Positions 57,701 to 62,743 of a stretch of 64,000 nt of DNA are shown here, piece after piece (the stretch's first letter is position 1; every line of letters begins with the position of its first letter). The position numbers and the translations under genes were made by a program. A model generated the notes under the pieces. It searched no databases. It was not told the origin of the DNA and saw only the letters and a program-made list of their open reading frames with translations. This DNA comes from Metellina segmentata. Its lineage: Eukaryota; Arthropoda; Arachnida; Araneae; Tetragnathidae. Where the stretch lies: NCBI GenBank assembly GCA_947359465.1, contig OX375872.1:14357018-14421017 (forward strand), given 5' to 3'.

Positions 57701-60700
57701 TGAGGGGATCTGTGGTAAAGCGGATGGCAAAGGGAAACAAAACATTCAAAACTATTTTTGTATTTATTGTGCAATCTGTTTACAAAGTTTCAAAAGTAAT
57801 TAACAGTGCCATTGTATTTATAGTATAGTGTGAGGCAATGTTTTATCAGACTGACGATTGAATACTAACGACTTAAAGTTAATCATGAATAACGATTGAT
57901 TAGTTTTAATCCTTCCACGTTAACAAATTTAGTTTAGGTTTCAATTAGAAACTCGTTTCGTGTGATTTCGATTCGTTAAATATAACCCATACCTTCGCTG
58001 CAGTCCTTTGCAATGAATCCTGTAGGGCACGTGCAGTAAAAGGATCCCCATCCTTCAATACAGGTTCCGCCATTCTTACATGGAGATGAATAGCAAAATC
58101 CAACTTTCTGGGGGCATCCAACTACTGTTCCATTGTTTGCAACGTAACTAAAACGGTAAAAAAAGGACAAGAATGTATACATGAATCAGCTAGTGCAACT
58201 TTCAGAGTAGCTATTTGCGAAATAACACAAAAGGCCTCCAATTTGCTTCTTTTTTAATACATTAATTTAGGATGAATGAGTATATATATATATATATATA
58301 TCTTCTCTAGGAATATCCGCTAACTGTATCTGGGTATGAGGACCTGATATAAATATTTGGAGGGCCATTTTTGGTATACGGCTTGAATGGATCGTTTCTG
58401 GTCTACGGGCCGGATAAAATATATGGAAGGCCGTTTCTGGTCTACGGGACCAGATAAAAATATTTGAAGAGCCGTTTCTGGTCTACGGCTTGAATAAATA
58501 TTGGGAGGACCGTTTCGGGTAGGCGGCTTGAATAAATATTCGAAAAGACTTTTCTGGTCATAAAGTCTGATAAAAATATTTGGAGGGCCGACTCTGGTCT
58601 ACGGGCCTGATTTAAATATTTAGAGGACCGTTTAAGGTCTGTGTCTGAGAAGCCAATCAGGAAAGCCTTATCTGGTCTGCGGCTTTGATAAAAGGGCCGT
58701 AAAATTTGGTGACAGGTAGTGTAATCATGGAATGGGCTCTATAAGTATTACTGTAACAATCAAGAAATATTTTAATTTATCATGGTATTCATAACAATGA
58801 TACACTCTAGGACAAAAAAGTTGTACCTAGAAGGAACTGTCAGAATGCAATGAAATTTACAAGGTTGGTAAAGTACTTTTTTTATGAATGAGTAAATGAT
58901 TAAAATTTGAGACTGAAATATGCAAACTTTATTGAGAAAAATTAAAAAAGTGGTATCTTGCTTGAACCCTGTCACATAATTCCAGCAGATTACGCGGTAC
59001 GGTGAGGTGGTGAGATCTCGTACAATAGCATCTAATACATTCTCGATCGGGGACAGGTCTGATGAGTATGCCGGGCATGGTAAGATATCGTTGTCATAGA
59101 CAATTTCTAGAGACGGCAGCAATATGGGGGTCGAGCATTGACTTGTTGAAAAAACGGGTGAACCTGGAGTTCTGCAATGGGAGCGTAACTGGCTGCAAAA
59201 TTTCTTGCACGTAACGCTGGCCTGTCAAAGAGCCAGTAACGAATTCCAAGGTGATTTGGCATCATACGCAATTGCACCCCACACCATGACACCAGGTCTT
59301 TTGGACGTTAGACGCTGCACAAAAAAACATGAACCTTGGCACTGGCCAAGTTGCCTCCACACACGGATTCGACTGTCGTCTCCACCCAGACAGAAGCGGG
59401 ATTCGTCAGTGAAGACCACTCGACGCCCTATGTCTGTCTGACACGACACCATTCCAGTCTTTGACAGCGATGCAATGCTGTTAAAGGTAGTCGTCGTAAC
59501 TATCTACATTAGTTTAGTCGAAAAGTACCTTAAAACCTTTCCACAGTGAACGAATTATCCAGAGAAGCATTTGAATTCACGAAGAGTAATCGAGGGTTTA
59601 TTTATTGTACATCGCGTCAATGAGAATTAGATGGGAGTGCAGAAAATTGACGACTTATCCAGGTTATTGATTTACTGTTCGAGGTTTTAATGTATTTTTT
59701 TATTTATGTTATAAGACAGAAAAGAATATATTTCTTAAATTTCGTTCCCATAGTGATTGGACATGATAGACGTCTATCTTTTCATATTTCTCTCACAGTG
59801 CTTTTCTCATTTCGTTGTTGAATATGTAAACCTCCTTTACCTCTTCAATAATTTCATGCTTGAAACACAGTCGCGGACTTTTAGGTATTAAAAGCAATGA
59901 GGAATCACCTGTTCCGAGAGATTAATGGCAATTGAATAATGTATTTATAGGAATAGTCTTTACAAAAATTACGAAGCTTAAACCCATATTTATTTTTAAT
60001 GAAGGTTAATAAAATAAGTTGAGGGAGAGAGAAAAAATATTGTATGTAGTTTTTGTAGCAAATTTGTTTACATCTGATAATAGATAGATAATTATATCAA
60101 TTTACTTCTAAGAGAAAAGAATGAACTTGCTATGTACGATATAATTACGTACCTGATTTTATTAACAAACGTTAAAAAAAAGGATAGGTGAAGAATTGAT
60201 TTCATAGAAATAAGGCATGTTAAATATTTAAAAATATTTAAAAATATATCGTTAGATGTTTCAACCCCATCAATACCGTAACTATTTATCTTGACAACAG
60301 CTTCAGGTTGATATTTGCTTTTAACTATACAGAGTGTTTTGTAAATATCTGACCAGATTGTAAAGGGTGGTAGAGAAACCCAAATTAAACATCTTTTGTC
60401 AAAGAATATGTCTCCGGAACCCCCACATAAGTAATACAGGGTTGTTTAGGTCATTTGATAGAGTTAAGACGCCAATGCCCACTTGGATTTTCAACGGTAA
60501 AGTTCCGAACTCGTGAAGAGATACAGGATGGTAAAAATCTGAGTGGGAAATGGATCCTTATCCCACAGGAAGGTAATTTAATCAACGTCACACTGGAGCT
60601 TCATAACGGGCTATTGGCGACGGTTCGGGATTAATTTCGAAGAGAAAGATCCGAGGACAAAGCCTCGTAATTTCGAATCCCGGTCAGATGACGAGACAAA

Positions 60701-61163
60701 CACCTGAGCTGGCACCCGAATTTCCAAACTTCCACACCACGCCAACGTGAGGATATTTGAAGCCACGATAGATCTAACGTGCACCAGCCCCCATGCACAC
60801 GACGGTCTTCAGCTGAACCGAGTTTCGAACTCGCAACCCACCGGTTGCTCATCCAATTGGGCTAGCGCGGCCCCCATCACTTTAAGACTACGCTTGATCA
60901 ATCTTTGTTACTCCCGTCTAATTGTTTAGCGTCATTAGTTTTCAATAATTATTCACATTCACAACAGTGCTACATCAATAATATGAACTATGAATTACCT
61001 ATTGAGATCAACCAGTTGGTTATCAACATAAAAGTCCTTTATACAGCCAGCAAAGTGCTTATTTTGGACTTGGAAGTCGCTCTGTAAAGCTGGTAATCCT
61101 CCAATTTGTAATGGTCCAGTAAGGTCCAAGTATCTGTAGCACGTTTGAATAAAGTCGGAACAC
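15314..61163 (-). CDS. stan: Flamingo/starry night (CELSR) seven-pass cadherin adhesion GPCR, 3' part, 28 exons
   Basis: This is the membrane-proximal and cytoplasmic part of the atypical cadherin that CELSR/Flamingo genes encode. In that family it forms homophilic bridges between neighbouring cells and organises Frizzled and Vang complexes in planar cell polarity and axon guidance. Read on the minus strand, 28 exons join in frame (about 1,615 codons): end of LamG1, EGF, LamG2, EGF, EGF, laminin-EGF, HormR, GAIN, GPS, seven TM helices, cytoplasmic tail. This is the CELSR domain order; motifs such as [20 protein letters not shown] and CVFWNF fit the family. All junctions have AG/GT borders and compatible phases. 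The first exon here starts with the last base of a codon, so the cadherin repeats, start codon and promoter lie right of the window. Introns are AT-rich and hold most of the local transposons. Gene identity is near certain; exact splice choices are my manual model. Confidence 0.95.
16464..17750 (+). mobile_element. hAT-like element nested in the Tc1
   Basis: The ends CAGTGGCGGATTGA and (inverted) CAGTGGCGGATCAA form terminal repeats. The flanking octamers AATAAAAA and AATCAAGG agree at 5 of 8 positions, so a hAT-sized target duplication is possible but decayed. The right part encodes a broken hAT C-terminus ([23 protein letters not shown], then [12 protein letters not shown]) at about 17,480-17,580. 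Many stops. Confidence 0.75.
17821..18647 (+). pseudogene. Tc1-like transposase (DD34E type), disabled
   Basis: The N-terminal HTH region ([20 protein letters not shown]) is followed by a frame change near 18,090, then [28 protein letters not shown] and [11 protein letters not shown]. Spacing from the second catalytic position to Glu is 34 residues. The residue just before Asn in the second box is Tyr where active copies have Asp, and parts between the two halves are missing. Inactive. Confidence 0.85.
19001..21374. other. Intron sequence between e28 and e27, no feature seen
   Basis: AT-rich with short chance reading frames on both strands. I find no transposon signature or conserved coding sequence. 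If the e27 TAA is used as a stop, the first part of this region would be 3' UTR of the short isoform. Confidence 0.5.
21379..21538 (-). CDS. stan: stan exon e27: distal tail with splice donor or in-frame stop
   Basis: 160 nt, phase 1 to phase 2 if spliced. Encodes [18 protein letters not shown] through [11 protein letters not shown]. Its end reads GACTCTGA|GTAAGT. If the donor is used the frame continues into the 15.3-kb exon; if it is not, the next codons are GAG and TAA (21,375-21,377) and the protein ends in SDSE. Both ends are possible from sequence alone. Confidence 0.85.
21669..22499 (-). CDS. stan: stan exon e26: large cytoplasmic tail exon
   Basis: 831 nt, phase 1 on both sides, 276 whole codons. 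It is the largest exon and encodes a low-complexity Ser/Lys-rich tail with scattered Cys and short S/P motifs ([24 protein letters not shown]). The open frame, the splice sites (TTTCAG and ATCG|GTATGT) and phase agreement support it as real coding sequence. I recognise no folded domain. Like e25 it is symmetric in phase, so skipping it would keep the frame. Confidence 0.9.
22756..22884 (-). CDS. stan: stan exon e25: cytoplasmic tail
   Basis: 129 nt, phase 1 on both sides. Encodes a polar segment with [18 protein letters not shown]. It is bounded by GTTTAG and G|GTATGA, and its phases join e24 to e26. Since its length is a multiple of three it could be skipped without a frameshift. Confidence 0.88.
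22885..24240. other. Intron 24, left part
   Basis: Non-coding, AT-rich. A 35-codon frame near 23,700-23,800 (minus) reads a little like an EGF loop but has no splice signals that fit. Confidence 0.4.
24241..25733 (+). mobile_element. Helitron (family B), structurally complete, non-autonomous
   Basis: The 5' end is A|TCTCTCTATATTAAAA. The 3' end is a hairpin GGGGGC-GGA-GCCCCC finishing in CTAG, then T at 25,734. This is the canonical Helitron A|TC...CTAG|T arrangement without target duplication. The body has three or more diverged tandem-like modules (AAAACTGTCATATCTATAGC type, TACTCTTTCT.ACGGTACAA). Near the 3' end come three palindromes TTGGTTTGCGAAGCAAACCA and two copies of GAGCGTAAGCGAGCAGGGGGCG. 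No Rep/helicase. Confidence 0.82.
25734..26614. other. Intron 24, between two Helitrons
   Basis: AT-rich non-coding DNA with one perfect hairpin at 25,961-25,992. The reading frames at 26,177-26,631 show no recognisable product. Confidence 0.45.
25961..25992. repeat. Perfect 14-bp-stem inverted repeat
   Basis: TAGTATGATAATAT, a TATT loop, then ATATTATCATACTA. It would fold into a stable AT-rich cruciform or RNA hairpin within intron 24. It lies 230 bp right of the Helitron and is not part of it. Confidence 0.9.
26615..27306 (+). mobile_element. Helitron (family A), structurally complete, 692 bp
   Basis: Starts A|TCTCTATACTAGTATAAAAGG and ends with the hairpin CTAGCC-ACGCAGA-GGCTAG followed by T, so both Helitron termini and the A/T insertion site are intact. 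The body has two diverged copies of an internal module, each with the motif ATCGTTAAAGATAGATTGAAA or a shortened form. It carries a TGACGTCA octamer at 26,896-26,903. No coding capacity. Confidence 0.85.
27307..27931. other. Intron 24, right part
   Basis: No gene, repeat or mobile element recognised. Confidence 0.4.
27932..28172 (-). CDS. stan: stan exon e24: cytoplasmic tail
   Basis: 241 nt, phase 0 to phase 1. A Ser/Thr-rich segment ([15 protein letters not shown]), then acidic and Tyr-rich sequence ([21 protein letters not shown]). I see no catalytic domain. Acceptor TTTAAG, donor GAAC|GTTAGT. The 5-kb intron after it carries two Helitrons with intact ends. Confidence 0.9.
28748..28828. 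repeat. 24-bp tandem repeat, about 3.4 units
   Basis: Unit TCTATAGAATCCTATAGGGAATGT repeated with one or two changes per copy. Each unit holds the palindromes TCTATAGA and CCTATAGG. It lies in the intron between e24 and e23. Confidence 0.9.
29070..29620 (-). pseudogene. Tc1-like transposase relic
   Basis: On the minus strand [14 protein letters not shown] and then [14 protein letters not shown] correspond to the GGGSVMVWG and WPSQSPDLNPIE motifs of Tc1 transposases, with stops and frameshifts between them. It is heavily decayed and has no paired termini that I could find. Confidence 0.7.
29621..31363. other. Intron 23 remainder
   Basis: Non-coding. A Tc1-like terminus CACAGTACCAGCCAAAACC occurs at 29,764 after TA, but no partner was found. 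The open frames at 30,865-31,152 lack recognisable content. Confidence 0.4.
31364..31447 (-). CDS. stan: stan exon e23: start of the cytoplasmic tail
   Basis: 84 nt, phase 0 on both sides. Encodes [20 protein letters not shown], a basic juxtamembrane segment comparable to helix 8 and the proximal tail of other adhesion receptors. Confidence 0.9.
31539..31707 (-). CDS. stan: stan exon e22: TM6 and TM7
   Basis: 169 nt, phase 2 to phase 0. Encodes TM6 ([20 protein letters not shown]) and TM7 ([20 protein letters not shown]), followed by INKK, where family members have a conserved polar/basic end of TM7. Confidence 0.95.
32267..32346 (-). CDS. stan: stan exon e21: end of TM5 and intracellular loop 3
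   Basis: 80 nt, phase 0 to phase 2. Encodes [13 protein letters not shown], then a polar loop. I chose the donor AA|GTATGT over an earlier GGTAAC because only the later site keeps phase with e22. Confidence 0.88.
32532..32598 (-). CDS. stan: stan exon e20: extracellular loop 2 and TM5
   Basis: 67 nt, phase 2 to phase 0. Encodes [20 protein letters not shown]. The loop-2 CWLS motif is characteristic of adhesion GPCRs; its Cys pairs with the TM3 Cys in related structures. Confidence 0.93.
32745..32811 (-). CDS. stan: stan exon e19: TM4
   Basis: 67 nt, phase 1 to phase 2. Encodes [18 protein letters not shown], the end of TM4 and the start of extracellular loop 2. Too short to show as an independent reading frame; recognised by splice sites and by phase with its neighbours. 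Confidence 0.92.
32921..32945. repeat. (GT)n microsatellite
   Basis: About twelve GT units in the intron between e19 and e18. Confidence 0.95.
33183..33336 (-). CDS. stan: stan exon e18: TM3 and start of TM4
   Basis: 154 nt, phase 0 to phase 1. Encodes [20 protein letters not shown], the adhesion-receptor TM3 with its conserved Cys and the W..vEa.h pattern, then the start of TM4 (CYFCVGFG). The donor splits a Gly codon. Confidence 0.95.
33838..34056 (-). CDS. stan: stan exon e17: TM1 and TM2
   Basis: 219 nt, phase 0 on both sides. Two hydrophobic helices: TM1 around [20 protein letters not shown] and TM2 around [19 protein letters not shown], joined by a short polar loop. This fits the class B2/adhesion receptor pattern. 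Acceptor TTTCAG, donor CAG|GTAAAC. Confidence 0.95.
34057..37777. other. Intron 16 (3.7 kb), with a possible decayed coding relic
   Basis: Mostly non-coding, with a (TA)n tract at 34,254-34,281 and a poly-G tract near 36,726. Minus-strand frames at 35,419-35,601 and 35,206-35,388 are adjacent and protein-like in composition ([26 protein letters not shown]). They may be a relic of one gene copy; no family is assigned. Confidence 0.35.
37778..37901 (-). CDS. stan: stan exon e16: second half of GPS
   Basis: 124 nt, phase 2 to phase 0. Encodes [11 protein letters not shown] and then [13 protein letters not shown]. The second GPS Trp and the remaining Cys residues are present, and the HLS tripeptide fits the known autoproteolysis consensus His-Leu-(Ser/Thr). 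The sequence after the cleavage point would form the tethered agonist strand (SSFTVLM). Confidence 0.95.
37902..40087. other. Intron 15 (2.2 kb)
   Basis: AT-rich with nothing recognisable; it separates the two halves of the GPS motif. Confidence 0.5.
40088..40258 (-). CDS. stan: stan exon e15: GAIN subdomain B and first half of GPS
   Basis: 171 nt, phase 2 on both sides. Encodes '[10 protein letters not shown] ... LRFRVLN', then the first GPS Cys and Trp in CVFWNF. The donor AA|GTAAGT splits an Asn codon, so the GPS motif is shared between two exons. Confidence 0.95.
40259..42157. other. Introns 14 and 13 around e14
   Basis: No mobile element clearly recognised. The part at 41,500-41,850 is less AT-rich than its surroundings and may be an old dispersed repeat. 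Confidence 0.35.
41281..41389 (-). CDS. stan: stan exon e14: GAIN subdomain B
   Basis: 109 nt, phase 1 to phase 2. Encodes [21 protein letters not shown], which fits the GAIN B beta-strand 'v..v.yrtLG.LLP..'. The donor AG|GTATTT splits an Arg codon. Confidence 0.92.
42158..42400 (-). CDS. stan: stan exon e13: GAIN, middle
   Basis: 243 nt, phase 1 on both sides. Encodes a GAIN section with [14 protein letters not shown] and [12 protein letters not shown], the subdomain B entry. An overlapping frame at 42,197-42,397 is a shadow. Confidence 0.93.
42401..43489. other. Intron 12, left part
   Basis: AT-rich non-coding DNA with a short poly-G tract at about 43,356-43,365. Confidence 0.45.
43490..44838 (+). 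mobile_element. Helitron (family B), 3'-decayed copy
   Basis: Begins TCTCTATATTAAAAAAAGGT after A and follows the 24.2-kb copy (CCGCCGCAGGATTGAAAACT, GGTTTCCCAAGATAGTAC, CCGATGCGGCTATTAG, then the repeated modules) for at least 650 bp. The hairpin/CTAG end was not found; its right limit is set by the next Helitron start. Confidence 0.75.
44839..45613 (+). mobile_element. Helitron (family A), 3'-truncated
   Basis: Starts A|TCTCAACTATTATAAAAGG and contains TGGCACACAGGTAGTTCGAA, AAAAGATCGCAGATTC and both internal modules. It ends near CCAATAGGCTACGAATA without the hairpin. A weakened octamer TAACGTCA sits at about 45,482. Confidence 0.75.
46080..46532 (+). mobile_element. Helitron (family A), internally deleted
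   Basis: Starts near TCTTTTCTACTGTTATAAAAGG and jumps to the second internal module (AAATCGGGATCGTTAAAG). It carries TGACGTCA at 46,290-46,297 and ends with ACGGGCAACGCCGTGCTGG and GGTTAG|T, a decayed version of the hairpin end. Confidence 0.7.
46612..46798 (-). CDS. stan: stan exon e12: GAIN subdomain A
   Basis: 187 nt, phase 0 to phase 1. Starts [10 protein letters not shown], matching the CELSR pattern 'NLL.A...LL', then HWNQIAAS and FEEYLRILM. The donor is ATTG|GTAATT. The 4.2-kb intron that follows contains a cluster of three Helitron copies. Confidence 0.94.
47179..48123 (+). pseudogene. Tc1-like transposase, frameshifted and deleted
   Basis: Starts [14 protein letters not shown] with HTH sequence ([19 protein letters not shown]), then a stop. 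Remnants of the second HTH and of the first catalytic box occur in shifted frames near 47,330-47,700. An open part from 47,719 carries [18 protein letters not shown] and SPIES, then [20 protein letters not shown] to the stop. The stretch before the Glu box is altered (RLALSPIE). Inactive. Confidence 0.88.
48235..49344. mobile_element. TIR element nested in the Tc1 terminus
   Basis: The left end CACGGTGGCAACAAAATCG and the right end read inward CAGGATGGTAACAGAACCG match at 14 of 19 positions. Flanks are TTCTT on both sides (48,230-48,234 and 49,345-49,349), a possible 5-bp target duplication. The subterminal regions repeat TTTCCCTGATTTT motifs. No transposase, so non-autonomous; superfamily not assigned. 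Confidence 0.65.
48620..48930. mobile_element. MITE-like long-inverted-repeat element
   Basis: TTGGTACAGCTTCAGTCTAC at the left and the inverted TTGGTACAACTACGTTTATA at the right start roughly 50-65-bp inverted arms, which continue through GCGGTG..AACGG and GGCGC. It is nested inside the 48,235-49,344 element. Confidence 0.65.
49376..49947. other. Intron 11, right part
   Basis: No gene or mobile element recognised. Confidence 0.45.
49948..50157 (-). CDS. stan: stan exon e11: GAIN subdomain A
   Basis: 210 nt, phase 0 on both sides (70 codons). A helical segment ([30 protein letters not shown]) typical of GAIN subdomain A in CELSR. The 3.15-kb intron after it holds the nested Tc1 complex at 46.9-49.4 kb. 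Confidence 0.93.
50238..50332 (-). CDS. stan: stan exon e10: HormR domain, end
   Basis: 95 nt, phase 1 to phase 0. Encodes [19 protein letters not shown], the terminal Cys/Trp core of the HormR fold, then the start of the GAIN helices (FLQLAEQ). Followed by a very short 80-nt intron. Confidence 0.93.
50333..51462. other. Intron 9 (1.1 kb)
   Basis: AT-rich, nothing recognised. Confidence 0.45.
51463..51564 (-). CDS. stan: stan exon e9: HormR domain, first part
   Basis: 102 nt, phase 1 on both sides. Encodes [19 protein letters not shown] and CPEGSFG, the signature of the HormR domain in CELSR proteins. The two Trp residues and the Cys pattern are intact. Confidence 0.95.
51714..51764. repeat. 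(TA)n microsatellite
   Basis: About 25 TA units in the short intron between e9 and e8, near the 5' (right) half of that intron. Confidence 0.95.
51789..51972 (-). CDS. stan: stan exon e8: laminin-type EGF
   Basis: 184 nt, phase 0 to phase 1. It encodes a laminin-EGF module ([29 protein letters not shown]) and ends in [11 protein letters not shown], a stretch well conserved in CELSR just before the hormone-receptor domain. The donor is G|GTTAGT, slightly weaker than its neighbours. Confidence 0.95.
51973..53071. other. Intron 7 (1.1 kb)
   Basis: Non-coding; nothing recognised. Confidence 0.45.
53072..53352 (-). CDS. stan: stan exon e7: EGF repeat and first laminin-type EGF
   Basis: 281 nt, phase 1 to phase 0. 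It completes the previous EGF (GYFGKQC), then has a Cys-rich EGF with a longer loop and the start of the laminin-type EGF region, with the CELSR-typical [16 protein letters not shown] motif and [10 protein letters not shown]. An overlapping minus-strand reading frame at 53,041-53,304 is a frame shadow. Confidence 0.95.
53869..54031 (-). CDS. stan: stan exon e6: EGF repeat after LamG2
   Basis: 163 nt, phase 0 to phase 1. The linker DVKIGN is followed by an EGF repeat with Cys spacing ending in NYSCECDSG. The donor CAG|GTATAT splits a Gly codon completed by e7. Confidence 0.94.
54226..54339 (-). CDS. stan: stan exon e5: laminin-G 2, end
   Basis: 114 nt, phase 0 on both sides. It encodes the terminal strands of LamG2 ([10 protein letters not shown] ... 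AFFIGCIQ), including the final Cys of the domain. Separated from e6 by a 194-nt intron. Confidence 0.93.
54340..55907. other. Intron 4 (1.6 kb)
   Basis: Non-coding; nothing recognised. Confidence 0.45.
55908..56054 (-). CDS. stan: stan exon e4: laminin-G 2, middle
   Basis: 147 nt, phase 0 on both sides (49 codons). It carries the strongly conserved laminin-G sequence [13 protein letters not shown] followed by LLSLDYGQY, the usual 'dGkWHsv...v.lD' core. Acceptor TTTCAG, donor ATA|GTAAGT. Confidence 0.94.
56496..56662 (-). CDS. stan: stan exon e3: laminin-G 2, first part
   Basis: 167 nt, phase 1 to phase 0. It encodes the N-terminal half of the second laminin-G domain: GDGFIVF, then a beta-strand pattern around ISFRT and GLLLQI, then HNSLIIID. 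The donor GTAAGG follows a complete Asp codon. Confidence 0.94.
56663..57992. other. Intron 2 (1.3 kb)
   Basis: AT-rich non-coding DNA. The part at 57,300-57,480 is less AT-rich and may be an old repeat, but I could not assign it. Confidence 0.4.
57993..58147 (-). CDS. stan: stan exon e2: EGF repeat between LamG1 and LamG2
   Basis: 155 nt, phase 2 to phase 1. It starts with the linker [12 protein letters not shown] that precedes this EGF in CELSR proteins, then a six-Cys EGF ([22 protein letters not shown]). The acceptor is TTTTAG and the donor is AAG|GTATGG. The intron on its 5' side (2.85 kb) carries a SINE, a Tc1 fragment and a minisatellite. Confidence 0.95.
58325..58645. repeat. Minisatellite, about 40-bp unit
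   Basis: Roughly seven diverged units of GGCCGTTTCTGGTCTACGGG followed by an AT-rich half (CTGATAAAAATATTTGGAG type). Unit length varies between 38 and 44 bp. Lies in intron 1 between e2 and the Tc1 fragment. Confidence 0.85.
58803..59490 (-). pseudogene. Tc1-like transposase fragment with one terminus
   Basis: The left edge CACTCTAGGACAAAAAAGTTG after TA is the element's 3' terminus and resembles that of the 46.9-kb Tc1. On the minus strand [26 protein letters not shown] and [12 protein letters not shown] mark the DDE core. The second catalytic Asp is Val (FQQVNARP) and the N-terminal domain is missing. Several frameshifts. Confidence 0.85.
60570..60875 (-). mobile_element. tRNA-derived SINE, well preserved
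   Basis: On the minus strand: head GGGGCCGCGCTAGCCCAATT with A box TAGCCCAATTGG (60,853-60,864), B box GAGTTCGAAACTC (60,820-60,832), then body motifs GTGGTGTGGAAGTTTGG and CGAGGCTTTGTCCTCGG. The distance between boxes fits a tRNA head. It lacks a tRNA fold beyond the boxes, so it is a SINE and not a tRNA gene. Confidence 0.85.
60999..61163 (-). CDS. stan: stan exon e1: end of laminin-G 1
   Basis: First exon of the gene inside the window, 165 nt. It encodes the C-terminal part of the first laminin-G domain, with the typical 'IGGLP...[12 protein letters not shown]' pattern and two Cys residues. It begins after a TTCCAG acceptor with the last base of a split codon and ends AG|GTAATT in phase 2. 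The upstream exon that supplies the rest of LamG1 was not found between 61,164 and 64,000, so it is probably outside the window. Confidence 0.93.
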
Positions 61164-61400
61164 CTGGAATAAACGAAGAATTTATCAAGAAACTAAAGTT
61201 CTAAGTACAATTTGTAGGCAGCTGTTACAGAGTTGCATAGCAGTCTTGTTTTTAGTAGGATGCGTTGTACGTTTTCATATCACTCACCAGTAATACTTCA
61301 CATTCAACTGATACTTTTTTCTACAAACTATTATTCAAACTTAAAAAATCAATAGAAAACAATTGTTGAATGTTGGCTGTTATCGGAGGTTTCGGCACAA
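61164..61400. other. Upstream of e1, no exon found
   Basis: Intronic to stan if the gene continues to the right. I searched the minus strand by eye for the missing LamG1 exon and did not find it. Confidence 0.4.
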
Positions 61401-61645
61401 GTGTCATATTTAGCCAAACTGCGCCACAAACAAGACACGCAACACAATGACGGAGGAAGAAAAAGCAGAAGGGTAGGCCAGGGTAGGTAGTTAAATAACG
61501 TCGCACGGAAGCAACACAATGGGCTATTGGCAACGGTCCGGGAGCAGGCTAGAAGGGATAGACCGAGGACAACGTCTTATAATTTTAAACCACGATAAGG
61601 TGACGAGGCAACAGATGAGCTGAGGCACCCCACTTCTATAACGAA
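61400..61645 (-). mobile_element. SINE-related fragment
   Basis: Shares GGGCTATTGGCAACGGTCCG, CCGAGGACAACGTCTTATAA and GGTGACGAGGCAA with the 3' half of the SINE at 60.6 kb. It also has AACTGCGCCACAAACAAGAC, seen near 9.6 and 9.98 kb. Confidence 0.6.
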
Positions 61646-62232
61646 CTACTAACCGCATTTAAATCACATGTTGTTGACCGTTTCTTTCCCAAAATATTTT
61701 ATTCTTTAAAGTTTTGGAGCTGGAATAATTTTTCCCAGTTTTTTGTACTATTTTCTACATTTACAATGATTTTATTTTATTGGGCGTTTGGCGCATCTTG
61801 TCCACTTCTGGACATTGCCGCCATAAAACCTAAAAGAACCATAAAGAGGGTAAAATATAGTACATGAACGGCTTTGTAATTTGGAAAGACATTTCTTGAC
61901 AAATAACATTCCTTAAAGGGGTTGCAAGAAAATAATTGCCATCGGATGGACGTAATTGGTATTTAAGATAGCCTTCTTAAATCACTTTGAAATTTCATTA
62001 GGGCATTTCAAAGTTTCTCGACCACGATCTAATTGCGGAGAAGAAAAATGTCCTCTGCTTTCAGAGTCTCAGACACCCTTAATGGCCTCAAATATTTCCC
62101 AGTGGATTGTTTGACTAATGCAATAACGGAGGGTGATACTCGAAGATTATTCTTCGTTGGAAATGAATTCGTAACGAGCATTCATTTCTTTCGTAAATTT
62201 GTTAGGCCTACTGGTGGTTGTCTCAACAAGAT
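61646..62232. other. Non-coding stretch
   Basis: No gene recognised; the open frame at 62,033-62,308 runs into a tandem array and is judged spurious. Confidence 0.45.
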
Positions 62233-62500
62233 ATCTCGTCATTACCAAAATTGGTCAGATCTTGATGGACTAGATATCTCGTCATTAGCAAAATTCGTCA
62301 AATCTTGATGAACTAGATATCTCGTCTTCAGCTAAATTGGTCAGATCTTAATGGATTAGAGGTCTAGTTATTTTCAAAATTGTTCAGATCTTAATGACGA
62401 AACATCGCGTCATTAGAAAAAATTGACCAGATCGTGATCTCGTCATCATAAAAAAATCTGTAATATTTTGACGAAATATCTCGTCGGAACCGCTTGGAGG
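62233..62500. repeat. 43-bp tandem repeat array
   Basis: The first three units are exactly 43 bp (62,233, 62,276, 62,319), consensus starting ATCTCGTCATTAGCAAAATT. Later units are more diverged. Ends at CCGCTTGGAGGGTTAA, a tail also found at 1.2 kb. Confidence 0.85.
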
Positions 62501-62743
62501 GTTAATCTTCTGAGCGGTTCACTAGCATCATTCCACTATGCAATCTGCATGATTTCTAACTCATTTTGACCTTATTGACCAATGAAATCTTTCCAAAGGA
62601 TTCTATTCCTCAAAATGAGCCAGTAGAATCGTTCCAAAAGTTTCTATTCTAAGGAAAGGATCAAAAGAATCTTTCAAAAGATTGAAGAATCAATGGATTC
62701 TTTAAAGACATGTTTGTTTAGTCATTAAAGCCGTGGTCAAATA

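Noticed and set aside
60820..60864. A- and B-box pair suggesting a tRNA gene
   Set aside because: The arms do not give a convincing cloverleaf and the sequence continues into a repeated SINE body present elsewhere in the window.
62033..62308. 91-codon open frame
   Set aside because: It runs into the 43-bp tandem array, has no recognisable domain and no neighbouring exon.
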